Below are positions 1-10,000 of a stretch of 64,000 nucleotides of DNA, in pieces; the stretch's first letter is position 1; each line of letters opens with the position of its first letter. A program made the position numbers and the translations under genes. The notes beneath the pieces are model-generated. The model was given only the letters and a program-made list of their open reading frames with translations, ran no database searches and was not told where the DNA came from. The DNA lies in contig JAIMKP010000003.1 of NCBI GenBank assembly GCA_020692355.1, positions 55,251 to 119,250 of the forward strand, written 5' to 3'. Source of the stretch: Desulfosporosinus sp. GTDB taxonomy: Bacteria; Bacillota; Desulfitobacteriia; Desulfitobacteriales; Desulfitobacteriaceae.

Positions 1-168
1 CCGTGCTCCATGTACGTCGCCAACCACCTGATCAAAGTAGTCCATTCCAGCTGGACGACCCGGTCGATTCAAGAAGAGTTCCGTGTAAACTCCGGGAAGC
101 GGCGCCAAAAAATCATCGTGTTTTTCCAGATCCATATTGAGTATTGTCCAGAGCTCGCGGTTATCCAT
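1..168 (-). CDS. N-terminal part of a probable 2-hydroxyacyl-CoA dehydratase-like protein (runs off the window)
   Basis: Only the first 56 codons are inside the window. The frame starts with ATG at 168, seven to eight bases after a purine-rich GAGGAAGGG ribosome site, and stays open to base 1. The visible residues include LAPLPGVYTELFL and RPAGMDYFDQVVGDVHGAR. These resemble, from memory, the N-terminus of HgdB/BcrC-type subunits (COG1775) of 2-hydroxyacyl-CoA dehydratases and benzoyl-CoA reductases, iron-sulfur enzymes of anaerobes. The cysteines that would confirm the family lie outside the window, so the product is tentative. It sits 90 bases downstream of the tRNA-Cys with no terminator between them and may share its transcript. 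Confidence 0.55.
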   Translation of the reverse strand, partial: MDNRELWTILNMDLEKHDDFLAPLPGVYTELFLNRPGRPAGMDYFDQVVGDVHGAR

Positions 169-257
169 TCTTTTCCCTTCCTCTTTTATGTTTTTCTGTT
201 TTTCCTTCTTTTTTCCTTAATCAACGAAGTTCTAGGCTTGGTGGCCCTCTGTTCTTT

Positions 258-352
258 TGGAGGGGGCGGGTGAGAATCGAACTCACTCCCGATTAGGTCA
301 TAATCCGGCCAACAGGTTTGCAGCCTGCGGGGAACCCAGCTCCAACGCCCCC
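258..352 (-). tRNA. tRNA-Cys(GCA) with long variable arm and tRNA-Sec-like body
   Basis: Folding the minus strand gives a 7-bp acceptor stem (GGGGGCG with CGCCCCC), discriminator U and an encoded CCA. The anticodon arm is GCAGG-CUGCAAA-CCUGU with anticodon GCA. The variable arm is a 7-bp stem with one bulged G and loop UGACC. The T-arm is GUGAG-UUCGAUU-CUCAC. One extra C sits between the T-stem and the acceptor 3' strand, so the acceptor/T-stem stack has 13 positions, as in bacterial tRNA-Sec, with a U/C mismatch at position 8. Anticodon GCA with U73 are the CysRS identity elements, whereas tRNA-Sec normally has UCA and G73. Minor long-arm cysteine tRNAs mimicking tRNA-Sec have been described by the Soll laboratory. 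This appears to be one of them. Confidence 0.88.
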
Positions 353-370
353 ACTTGCAACTTCGTGTCC

Positions 371-399
371 ATATTATCATTATTTTAGAATTAAGTCCA
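371..399 (-). promoter_or_regulatory. Probable sigma-A promoter of the tRNA-Cys
   Basis: On the minus strand TGGACT and TAATAT are separated by 17 bases, and the -10 lies about 19 bases before the tRNA 5' end. The -35 matches consensus at four of six positions. It follows directly after the terminator of the upstream GGDEF/EAL gene. Confidence 0.45.
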
Positions 400-450
400 T
401 AACCAATTAATGATGTACATTCTTATCAAAGTTCCCTTGGACATAATTAA

Positions 451-472
451 GACCTGTGGACTACCACAGGTC
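451..472 (-). terminator. Terminator of the GGDEF/EAL gene
   Basis: GACCTGTGG and CCACAGGTC form a perfect 9-bp stem with a 4-base loop. On the minus strand it is followed by TTAATTATG, a modest U-rich tail. It lies 33 bases after the stop codon of the gene at 505-3771. Confidence 0.65.
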
Positions 473-504
473 TCCATGGTCGTTACGCAACATTGCCAAT
501 ACGT

Positions 505-3500
505 TTAAAGAAGTTTCTCCACTTCAGCTAAAGGCAAGGGCTTGCTAAAGAGAAACCCTTGCATCCCGTCACAGTGCTCTGCCTTGAGAAAGGCCATCTG
601 CTCCTCGGTTTCAACCCCTTCAGCGATAACTTCTAATTGAAGCTTTTTCGCCAACTGGATGATCCCGGCGATCACGGCTTCCCCGTTGCGATCCGAGCCT
701 ATATCCCTCACAAAGGATTGATCGATCTTTAAGACATCGATGGGCAATCTTCTCAAGTAGTTGAGCGAAGAAAAGCCTATCCCAAAGTCATCGATGGCAA
801 TCCGAACGCCGAGTTCCTTCAATCTTCGCAGTTGATTGATCGAAGCTTCCCCGTTCTCCATGGCGATGCTCTCCGTAATTTCCAGTTCCAGCCACCACGG
901 CGCTAGTCCACATTCCGCTAAGATCGCGGCTACCCTCTCAATAAACTGCGGCTGGCGAAACTGACGCGTCGAAATATTCACGGCGATGCGTCGGGATGAA
1001 TATCCTTTTTGTTGCCAGCGCCGGTTCTGAATGCAGGCATTTCGGATCACGCGTTCCCCGATCGGAACAATAAGGCTAGTTTCCTCGGCGATCGGAATAA
1101 AGATGCCCGGGAAGACAAGCCCCCGCTCAGGGGATTGCCAGCGAATCAAGGCTTCCAGTCCGATGATTTTGCCGCTCGTCAAATCCACCTGGGGTTGATA
1201 ATGAAAGAGGAACTCCCTTCGCTCTAGGGCTTGGCGCAATTGATTTTCGACAGCCAAACGCTCATGCACCCTGGCATTCAGTTCCTCCGTAAAGAATTGA
1301 TAATTGTTCCGGCCCTGCTCTTTCGCATGATACATCGCCGTATCGGCTTGTTTAACCAAGGTCTCCAGATCGGCACCGTCTGTGGGATACAGGCTGATAC
1401 CGATACTCGGAGTCATGAACACGGTGTTTTCATTAAGGTAAAAAGGCACAGTAAAAAGCCGCAATATCTTTTCAGCAACGACGGCTGCATCCTCTTCCTG
1501 ATTCAGGTTCGGCAGGAGAAGCAAAAATTCATCCCCACCTTGCCGCCCAATGGTGTCTCCTTCGCGTAAACCTTGACGCAGGCGCTCTGTTACCCGCTTA
1601 AGGAGCAGATCCCCGCTATTATGCCCCATGGTATCATTAATGAGTTTGAAGCGATCGAGATCGAGAAAGAGCACCGCCAATTTTCCCTGTTTCCACTTGG
1701 CTTGAGCCAAAGCCTGGCTCAAATGCTCATTGAACAAGAGCCGATTAGGCAGACCTGTTAAGGCATCATGGTGAGCCTGATGATGAAGTTGTCGCATCAG
1801 GCTCCGTTTTTCACTGACATCGTGAAAGACTAAGACCACACCAATAATAGTGCCCCTACGATCCAGAATGGGGGCGGCTGAATCCTCTATCGCGATCCTT
1901 TCCCCGTCCCGATGGATGAGGACGGTATGATTGGCCAGCCCCACAATACCTCCTTCTTTCAGACAGCGAAGCACCGGATTCACGGCGGTTTCGCCGCTGC
2001 TTTCACTAACGATCCGAAAAGCTTTTTCCAGAGGATCCCCTTGAACCTCAGCTTGTTTCCAGCCTGTCAACTCCTCAGCCACTGGATTTAAGTACTCAAT
2101 CCTTCCTTGGACATCCGTGGTCAGGACCGCATCTCCGATAGAATCCAAAGTCACCTGAGCCCGTTCCTTGGCGAGCCAAATCTCTTCCTCAGCTCGTTTC
2201 CGCTCCGTAATGTCCCGAATGATACCCAGAATCAGGGGTTGCTCGGAGAGAACCGCCCCTTTCGAACTGACCTCCACAGGAAAGACTTGTCCATCTTTTG
2301 TCAAATGGAGCGATTCAAAATGAAGCCCCCCTTCAGCCTTTGGTAATAGAGAAGCCACCTCGGGCCGAGCCTCGGGAACGTGCAGATCCCGAACATTCAA
2401 ATTCAATAATTCCTGATACGTATAACCATACAGAGTGGTTGCTGCCTGATTCACATCCTTGATTTGCCCATCGGAACCAATAAAGAGAATCGCTTCGTTA
2501 GCCTGTTTAGCTAAGATCCGAAAACGTTCCAAGTGTTCCCGGTTTTGGGCATGGCTGAAGGCAAGGGCCAACTGTAAGGAAAAATGTTCGAAAAAAGCCA
2601 TCCGTTTCGGCTCAAAAAAATCCGGCACATCAGAATATAAAACAAGGACTCCAAAAACATCTCCTTGCTTCAGGAGCGGAAAAGCAGCTACCGCTCGGAT
2701 TTTGTGCTCAGCAAAAAAATCGGCCCAGGCCGTAAAATCGGGGTTCCCTTCCAGCGCGTAAGCGTGTGGAACTCCCGAACGGATCGTGCGACCCACGGCT
2801 CCTTGTCCATGCCAGGAATCATCCCAGCGTACTGTTTGCTTCATGATTTCCTCAGTCCCCGCCTGAGCGCGAACCGCCACGCTTCCATCTTCCTCTTTGG
2901 CTCCAACCCATACCAAAGGAAAGCCCAGTCGTGCGACGAGTTGATCACACAAATCCTGCTGAATTTTCGCCAAAGGGATTTGGGCCAGAACCCCTTGGTC
3001 GATTTCTTTGAGGATCGCGGCATAGCTCTCAATCCTTCTTTCCTCGGTCCGGTCGATCAACGTGGTCACGACTTCTTCTTGTTCCAACTGAGCATTAAAA
3101 ACAACGTCAGAATACGCTAAAAGCCAGCGACTCGGCTTTTCATTCTCTCCCAGCACCTCTATATCTTGATATCGGTGAAGTCCTTCTTCCTGAGTCAGAT
3201 ACTCCCTCAATTCTAGCCAAAGTAACTGATTCCCGTCCACCCGGTAGTGAGATGGGGCCTCTCCATCCAGGCGATCAGCGGACATAAGCTTTCGCTCCAG
3301 ATTGAGTAAACGGCAGGCCGAATCGTTGGCCTGGATGCGTCGGGTGATTTGACCTGAACGCTCCTGCACGACAATGCCGCTGGAAACCCCTTCATAAATG
3401 CCGCGGAAGTAGGCCTCTCGTGCCTGTATTTCTTCAAACTGCCCTTTGAGTTCCTCCTCTGCTGCTACTAGTTCTTCATGCGTCGCTGCCAGTTCCTCAT

Positions 3501-3771
3501 GCGTTGCCTCCAAATCAGAATAACTTTGCCGGAGATGTTGCTCTGAGACCCGCAGGGCACGCATTCCCTGGTTGACAAGTCCATACAGCAGCAGCGCTGA
3601 GAACCCCACAAAAATCCATCCCTTGACCGTCTGAATCCTCGTCAGCAAGTGGTGATCGGTCATCAACAGGTCCAACAAGCGATCGGAAAAGAGAATCCAC
3701 AACCCTCCCGTCACTGCATAGAGGAGGGCAATGTGCAATGGAGTACTCTGCTTAAACCTGCTCCAAGCCAT
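505..3771 (-). CDS. Membrane-bound PAS-GAF-PAS-PAS-GGDEF-EAL cyclic-di-GMP regulator
   Basis: This 1088-residue protein should make and/or break cyclic di-GMP. Two hydrophobic segments near residues 12-30 and 50-68 anchor it, followed by a short coiled coil (about 73-112) with repeated ATHEEL motifs. Then come a PAS region, a GAF domain (about 250-410), two PAS domains (about 415-655), GGDEF (about 665-825) and EAL (about 835-1088). The active-site motif GGDEF near 744-748 is intact. The EAL domain keeps LEALIRW, ELEITE, IDDFGIGFSS, LKIDQSF and EGVET, so both activities look possible. The start ATG follows GGAAGGAGG by about 10 bases. It is transcribed away from the glucan synthase gene, and its promoter region carries a repeated motif described separately. 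The input signal cannot be read from the sequence. Confidence 0.95.
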   Translation of the reverse strand: MAWSRFKQSTPLHIALLYAVTGGLWILFSDRLLDLLMTDHHLLTRIQTVKGWIFVGFSALLLYGLVNQGMRALRVSEQHLRQSYSDLEATHEELAATHEELVAAEEELKGQFEEIQAREAYFRGIYEGVSSGIVVQERSGQITRRIQANDSACRLLNLERKLMSADRLDGEAPSHYRVDGNQLLWLELREYLTQEEGLHRYQDIEVLGENEKPSRWLLAYSDVVFNAQLEQEEVVTTLIDRTEERRIESYAAILKEIDQGVLAQIPLAKIQQDLCDQLVARLGFPLVWVGAKEEDGSVAVRAQAGTEEIMKQTVRWDDSWHGQGAVGRTIRSGVPHAYALEGNPDFTAWADFFAEHKIRAVAAFPLLKQGDVFGVLVLYSDVPDFFEPKRMAFFEHFSLQLALAFSHAQNREHLERFRILAKQANEAILFIGSDGQIKDVNQAATTLYGYTYQELLNLNVRDLHVPEARPEVASLLPKAEGGLHFESLHLTKDGQVFPVEVSSKGAVLSEQPLILGIIRDITERKRAEEEIWLAKERAQVTLDSIGDAVLTTDVQGRIEYLNPVAEELTGWKQAEVQGDPLEKAFRIVSESSGETAVNPVLRCLKEGGIVGLANHTVLIHRDGERIAIEDSAAPILDRRGTIIGVVLVFHDVSEKRSLMRQLHHQAHHDALTGLPNRLLFNEHLSQALAQAKWKQGKLAVLFLDLDRFKLINDTMGHNSGDLLLKRVTERLRQGLREGDTIGRQGGDEFLLLLPNLNQEEDAAVVAEKILRLFTVPFYLNENTVFMTPSIGISLYPTDGADLETLVKQADTAMYHAKEQGRNNYQFFTEELNARVHERLAVENQLRQALERREFLFHYQPQVDLTSGKIIGLEALIRWQSPERGLVFPGIFIPIAEETSLIVPIGERVIRNACIQNRRWQQKGYSSRRIAVNISTRQFRQPQFIERVAAILAECGLAPWWLELEITESIAMENGEASINQLRRLKELGVRIAIDDFGIGFSSLNYLRRLPIDVLKIDQSFVRDIGSDRNGEAVIAGIIQLAKKLQLEVIAEGVETEEQMAFLKAEHCDGMQGFLFSKPLPLAEVEKLL

Positions 3772-3842
3772 TAATAGTTCCTCCTTCCTAGAACTACTTT
3801 AGATACGCACATTTACTTCCAAATGCTAGTTATTCAATGTTA

Positions 3843-3899
3843 AGATTCTACAATTTTCCTTGTAATTCCTGCCAGTCCCATAAAAAGGTTCAGAAAATG
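3843..3899. repeat. Dispersed intergenic repeat, copy 1 (minus-strand GCAGGA...GAAT motif)
   Basis: About 57 bases here are nearly identical to 13415-13472, with roughly 50 of 58 positions matching. The shared core reads TCTACAATTT, a variable stretch, then TTGTAATTCCTGCCAG. Inside it TACAA and TTGTA form a small inverted repeat. Read on the minus strand, GCAGGA (3872-3867) lies 28 bases from GAAT. It lies between the divergent GGDEF/EAL and glucan synthase genes. Confidence 0.75.
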
Positions 3900-3916
3900 A
3901 TGCGAATGGGCATTCA

Positions 3917-3945
3917 GCAGGATATTCGTTATTTATAGAGAATAT
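3917..3945 (+). repeat. Second GCAGGA...GAATAT motif, facing copy 1
   Basis: GCAGGA at 3917-3922 and GAATAT at 3940-3945 reproduce the spacing (about 28-29 bases) of the minus-strand motif 45 bases away. The interior is AT-rich. The pair faces each other in the divergent promoter region, suggesting a regulatory or processing element for the two flanking genes. I cannot name it. Confidence 0.45.
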
Positions 3946-4039
3946 AAAGCAATAATATTTTAATTTTTAATTTAAAAAATTCAAAATAATTTTTAGTCGA
4001 AAAAGCGCTGCATCAGGTAAGAGAAAGGAGACTTTGCTT

Positions 4040-7000
4040 ATGCCAAAAACGCTTGCTGATCCTAAGCATCCTCTAACGCCCCTCGCCCGTGAATTGGCTC
4101 TGAATCATCGTCTCCACCGACCGCCCCTGCGCGATCATACCTTGAAGCATCTTCGTTATACTCTAAAGGAACTCAGTCAAGCTCACGCCTCGTTTCAGGC
4201 GGATGCCCTTAGGGGGACACTCATCGAACCCGCTGCTAATTGGTTGCTTGATCATTGGGATTTTATCGAAACGCAAGTTCTGTGGATTCAAGATTCCTTA
4301 ACGCGTCACTATCGACGCGCTTTACCCCGGCTGGATACCCATGAACACGAACCACGCATGCTGACGATCTGTCAGACTTATCTCCACGATAGCCACACTT
4401 CGATTGACATTTCTTCTTTCTTGACCTATTTGAGTGCTTATCAGGAGGTCACACCTCTGACCATCGCCGAGCTTTGGGCGGCTCCACTTCTCCTGAGCCT
4501 GACGCTTTTGCATCAGCTGGCTGCCTTGATGAAACGCAGCCTGAGTAATCAGGAAGCCGCTCATGTTGCCCGCTCTCAGGCTGAACTTTGGCTATCTTTG
4601 CTCGATCAGACCGACGATCTCCGCCGGGCGCTGAACCGGGCTGAACGTCGAACTGAGCTTTTCTCCCCCTCCAGCTTGGCCGCCTTGGCTGCTCTCTTGC
4701 GTGAGGCCCCGCCGGAAGCTACCTTCATCCTCACCTGGCTGGAAGAGCACACCGGCCACACTGGCCGCATGAGTGCCTTACTCGCTTTGGCGCATCAGGA
4801 ACAAAATGACTCCCAAACCCAGGCCGGCACTCTGATTATGGGCTTGCATGAAATCAACCATTGGAACTGGCGTGAGTATTTTCTAAGTATCAGCAGAGTT
4901 GAAGACGAGCTTTTAAATGATCCTGCGGGAATCTACCCGCAAACGGGTAAAGCCAGCCAAGATTTTTTACGCCACCAAATTGAACACTTAGCCCGGCGTC
5001 TGCATCACCCTGAACCCTATGTCGCTGCCCAAGCCAACCGGGCGGCCCATAATGCGCTGGAGAAGGGACAGCCCTTGCCCTTCACGCACAATGGGTATTA
5101 TCTCTATGATCCGAAGGGTCAGGCCACGCTCGCGGCCAGCATCGTCTCTGACACCGAAGGCGTATCTTTGCCCTGGACGAACACGCTGCTTCGCCACCCC
5201 TGCTCTACTTACTTCCTCGCCCTTCTCACCTTTTTCATTGGCTTTTTTACCCTTTTTATAGGGCTCAGCCAGCTTCCCGGTGGATCGTCACCCTTCATAA
5301 AAATTGGCACGCTCCCTCTTTTCCTGCTACTGTTCTTGACTGCCTCGGAATGGAGTACATCCCTGCTCCACCGCCTCCTCTCCATCCAAATACCTACCTA
5401 TCCGCTCCTACGTCTTGACTATCGAGGAGGCATTCCTCCGGAAGCACGCACGATGATCGTAGTTCCCATCCTGATCAGGGACTGTAGCGATATTCAAGAC
5501 GCCCTGCACCGTTTGGAAATTCGCTATCTGGCCAATTGCGACCCAAACCTTCACTACGCCTTGCTGGCTGACTTTCCCGACGCCTCCGCCTCCACCTCCC
5601 CGGAAGATGAAGCGATCCTCAACGCCGCAAAAGCTGGTTCCGCTCGCCTGAATGCCCAATATCCGCGTTCCGGCCCACCCGCTTTCTATTTTTTCTGCCG
5701 CGAGCGCCGCTATAACCCCAGAGAAAAACGCTGGATGGGTTGGGAACGCAAACGCGGCAAGCTTGTTGAATTCAACGAACTTCTACGCGGAAACACGGCC
5801 ACATCGTTTACCACCATTGTGGGGGATCCCTCACTTTTCCCACAGATCCGCTATGTCATCACCCTTGATGCCGATACGGAACTTCCTCCGGATACCGCCC
5901 GCCGCTTAGTAGCAACCATGGCCCACCCGATCAACACCCCCCTCTATGATTCCCAACGCCAACGGGTGATTTCGGGCTATGCTTTGATTCAGCCACGCAT
6001 CACAGTAACCTACCCATCAGCCCGTGCTTCCAGGTTCGCCCAGCTACTCACAGGAACCGCTGGCTATGATCCCTACGTTTTCGCCCAATCCGATCCCTAT
6101 CAGGATCTTTTCGGCTATGGGATTTTCGTGGGGAAAGGAATTTATGACGTCGATATCTTCCGTAAAGCACTCACGCATAAAATCCCCGAAAACCGCGTCC
6201 TCAGCCATGATCTACTGGAAGGCGGACTGTTGCGGGCCGGCCTGGCTACGGATGTCATCCTGCCGGAAGGGCATCCTGCCACATTCTTCTCCTATCTTCA
6301 ACGCCTCAATCGCTGGACCCGAGGGGACTGGCAACTCTTACCCTGGCTTTTACCCTTCCAGCACAGCAATCATGAACTGAAACGCTTGAACCTGGCCGGA
6401 GTCACGCGTTGGCAAATCCTGGACAATCTACGCCGCAGCGTCTTGCCGACAGCTCTCCTGTTTCTATTCGGAATCGCTCTCTCCAGCCCTGCCCCCTTAC
6501 ATTCCCCCTGGCTCTGGTTGGCGCTTTTAACGTTTCTCCTGCCTCACTTTCGTACCCTGCCATTTCATGCCCGTTCCGCCTATTTTCGGGCCACGCGCCT
6601 GACTCTCCGTCAAGCTCTGTTTTCCCTGGTTATCTGGCCTTACACTGCAGGTGTACAATTGGATGCTGGCTTGCGCACCCTTTTCCGCCTGTTCATTTCC
6701 CGCCGTCATTTGCTCCAGTGGGTTCCCTTCGCTCAGAGTGATCGTAAAGATCTTTACACGCAAATGGCAGTTTATCTACCCGGTGCTTCCCTGAGCGTAC
6801 TCTTATTCCTGTCCCTACACCTCGGGACTGCCTCTTGGTCATGGTTGCTTTTGCCACTTCTCTGGTTGAGTGGTCCCTTCGCGGCCCACTTTATGAGTCA
6901 GCCAACACTTCCCGTCGCCGGTTCAGGTACGCATCTCTCGCCTGAAGCCCGGGCGCTCTACCGCCAAGAGGCTTTGAAGATCTGGCAATTCTTCACTCGT

Positions 7001-10000
7001 TTCGTCACTGCAGAGGAGCATTATCTGCCCCCGGATAACGTCCAGTTCGCTCCACCCAATGGCATTGCGCACCGCACCTCTCCGACCAATATCGGTCTCT
7101 ATCTGGTATGCATCGTCGCCGCCCGCGATCTAAACTTCATTCCTCAGACGGAGATGCTGGAACGTTTGGAACAAACGTTGACCACGTTGGAAACCCTTCC
7201 GCGTTGGCATGGCCATTTCTACAATTGGTATGACACCCAACACCTTTCCCCTTTACAACCGGCCTATGTTTCCACCGTCGACAGTGGAAATTTTGTGGCC
7301 TCCCTGCTCACTGTGCGTACAGCCTTGGCAGCTATCGATACGAGCAGGTCGAGCTGTAATCCACCCCTGGACGGCACACTCCCCTTACACTCAGCCTCCT
7401 TATCGCCTGCACCTTCCGACTCTCCATCCCCGCTTCTCCCTGCCCCTGAGTTACTAGCTCAGGCTTCTGCCCTGCTGGAACGCCTGGAGGCGCTAATTTT
7501 CAATACGGATTTTCGTTTTCTCTATGACAAAGAGAGCCATCTGCTCTCTTTGGGCTATAATCTATCTGCTGGACAGCTGGACAGCATCCGCTACGACCTC
7601 ATGGCTTCCGAAGCCCGCCTTACGAGCTTTACCGCGATCGCACTCGGCCAATTGCCTGCTGAACACTGGTATGCTCTAGGCCGCACCACCACAAAAATCA
7701 AGCACCACATTACCCTTTTAGCCTGGACAGGCACGATGTTTGAATATTTATTACCCTACCTTTTCCTTCCCTCCTATCCCGAGACACTCTGGGACGATTC
7801 TTACCAGGGAGCCCTACACGCTCAAATCGATCATGCCAAGAAAAATTCCCTTCCCTGGGGTATTTCCGAATCAGGCTACTATGCTTTCGATTTTGCCATG
7901 AATTATCAGTACCAGGCCTTTGGTGTGCCTACGCTGGCCTTTAAACGCGGCCTGGAAGCCGAACGCGTCATAGCCCCTTATGCCACCCTAATGGCTGCCA
8001 TGCTTGACCCAGAGTCTGCTTTGTCAAATCTTCAGCACCTCCGCACGCTCGGCGCGGACGGAGAGTATGGTTTCTACGAAGCCCTGGATTTCACCCCAGA
8101 ACGTCTCACGGAGGGCACTTCTCATGCGGTCATTCAAAGCGTCATGAGCCACCATCAGGGCATGAGTTTCCTCGCTCTGACCAATCTCCTGACCGATACC
8201 AACATTCAATCCTATTTTCTGGCCGACCCCCGCATCGAAAGTTGTCTTCATCTCTTACAGGAGCGGCGTCCCGCCTACCCTACCCTAACTAAACGGCGTC
8301 TGCTCTCTCACCCGCATTCCCCATCCATTGCGGCACACGATTCTCTACGCCGCTTTATCCCCGGAACGTCCCCTTGGCCAGAATCCCGCCTACTCTCGAA
8401 CGGTCACTATCATTTGCTGGTCACGGAGAGTGGCTCTTCACAAAGCCGACTGAATCGCTGGACTCTGACCCGCTGGCGCGAAGATCCCGTGCAAGACAGC
8501 TATGGCACCTTCTTCTACATCCAAGACCTAACCACCGGTGTACTCTTTTCCCCGACCCGGCAACCTTGTGCTGTCCCTGGTAGCGCTGAAGAGATGGTAT
8601 ATGCTCTCGATCGAATCACGTTCAGACGCCACGATGCTTCCCTGCACACCACACTGGATCTCTCGGTGATTCCAGATCGAGATGCTGAAGTTCGTCGCCT
8701 GACCTTCGAAAACAATGGGGATGAACCCCATATTTTACAGATTACAAGCTATCTGGAAATTGCCCTCTCCTCTGAGGCTGCTGATGAAGCACACCCCGCC
8801 TTTAATAAACTCTTTATTCTTACGGAGCATGTTGCGGATCCATTCTGTCTTCTGGCTGAACGGCGTCCTCGCACTCCGGAAGAAACCTGGCCCTGGCTTT
8901 TTCAAACCTTGGTCGCCTCTGCAGAAATTCTGCCGCAAATCGAATGGGAAACCGAGCGTGTTTCCTTTGTGGGACGTGGTCATTCGTTGCGTCAGCCCGC
9001 TGCTGTTCTCTCCCATCAGGCCTTGTCCGGACGTACCGGGGCCGTGCTGGATCCGATTTTTGCCCTGCGCTGTCGTCTCACCATCCCGGCCCATAGCTCC
9101 GCCCAGATCAGCTTCGTCTTGGGGGCGGCAGAAACTCGGGCGGCAGCACTCGCTCAGGCTCGCTATTTCCAAACGCCCGGCCTGGTAAGCAGTGCCTTAC
9201 GCTTAGCCTGGACTCGAAGTCTGAACGAACTGACGCAGCTCGGCCTCACGCCCCGGCACGTCGATCTTTTCCAGTGGCTTTGGTCCCGGCTTGTTTATTT
9301 TCATGCCTTACGCCCCACTCACTTAGAAAGTCTGCCTCTCAACCGCCAGGGCCAGCCTGGCCTTTGGTCCTTGAGCCTTTCCGGAGATCTCCCCATCGTA
9401 CTCGTTCGTTGGAATGATCGTTCCGACCCGGGCCTGGCTCACCTGCTCATGCAGGCTCTCGCTTACGGGCGTGCGCGCGCGCTGGACTTTGACCTTGTCT
9501 TTCTCTACGATCAACCGGGTGGCTATCAAACACCGGTACAGAACACCTTATTCGAATTGGTTCGCTCAGCCGGTCAGGAAGGATTTCTCAACCGCTCAGG
9601 TGGCGTCTGGCTTAAATCCTCGGCCTTCCTGCAAAACGAAGAGAGCCAGGTATTATGCACAGCAGCCCGACTGGTTTTGCAGGGGGATGGGGAAAGCCTC
9701 ATCAATCAACTGCGCGACCCTAATCCTTTGCCCCATCTTCCTGAGGTCTTGCGGCCTGCCTCACCCTTGCCCGGAGCAGCATCCAGCCCTATATCTCCCG
9801 CCGAATTCGAACCCCTGCCGCCGCTGCAACTGGTCAATGGCCTAGGAGGCTTTTGCGCCGATGGTGCCTACCAAATTTTCTTCAAAGGTTCTGAGCGCCC
9901 ACCCGCTCCTTGGAGTAATGTCTTGGCGAATCCTCGGTTTGGCACCTTACTCACCGAAGCGGGTGGAGGCTATACCTGGTTTATGAACAGTCGCGAAAAC

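Noticed and set aside
10..273. Plus-strand open frame of 87 codons at the left end
   Set aside because: It lies antisense to the minus-strand gene start and the tRNA, has low-complexity hydrophobic content and no ribosome site.
258..352. Calling the tRNA a selenocysteine tRNA
   Set aside because: The body resembles tRNA-Sec, but the anticodon is GCA and the discriminator is U, which are cysteine identity elements; tRNA-Sec has UCA and usually G73.
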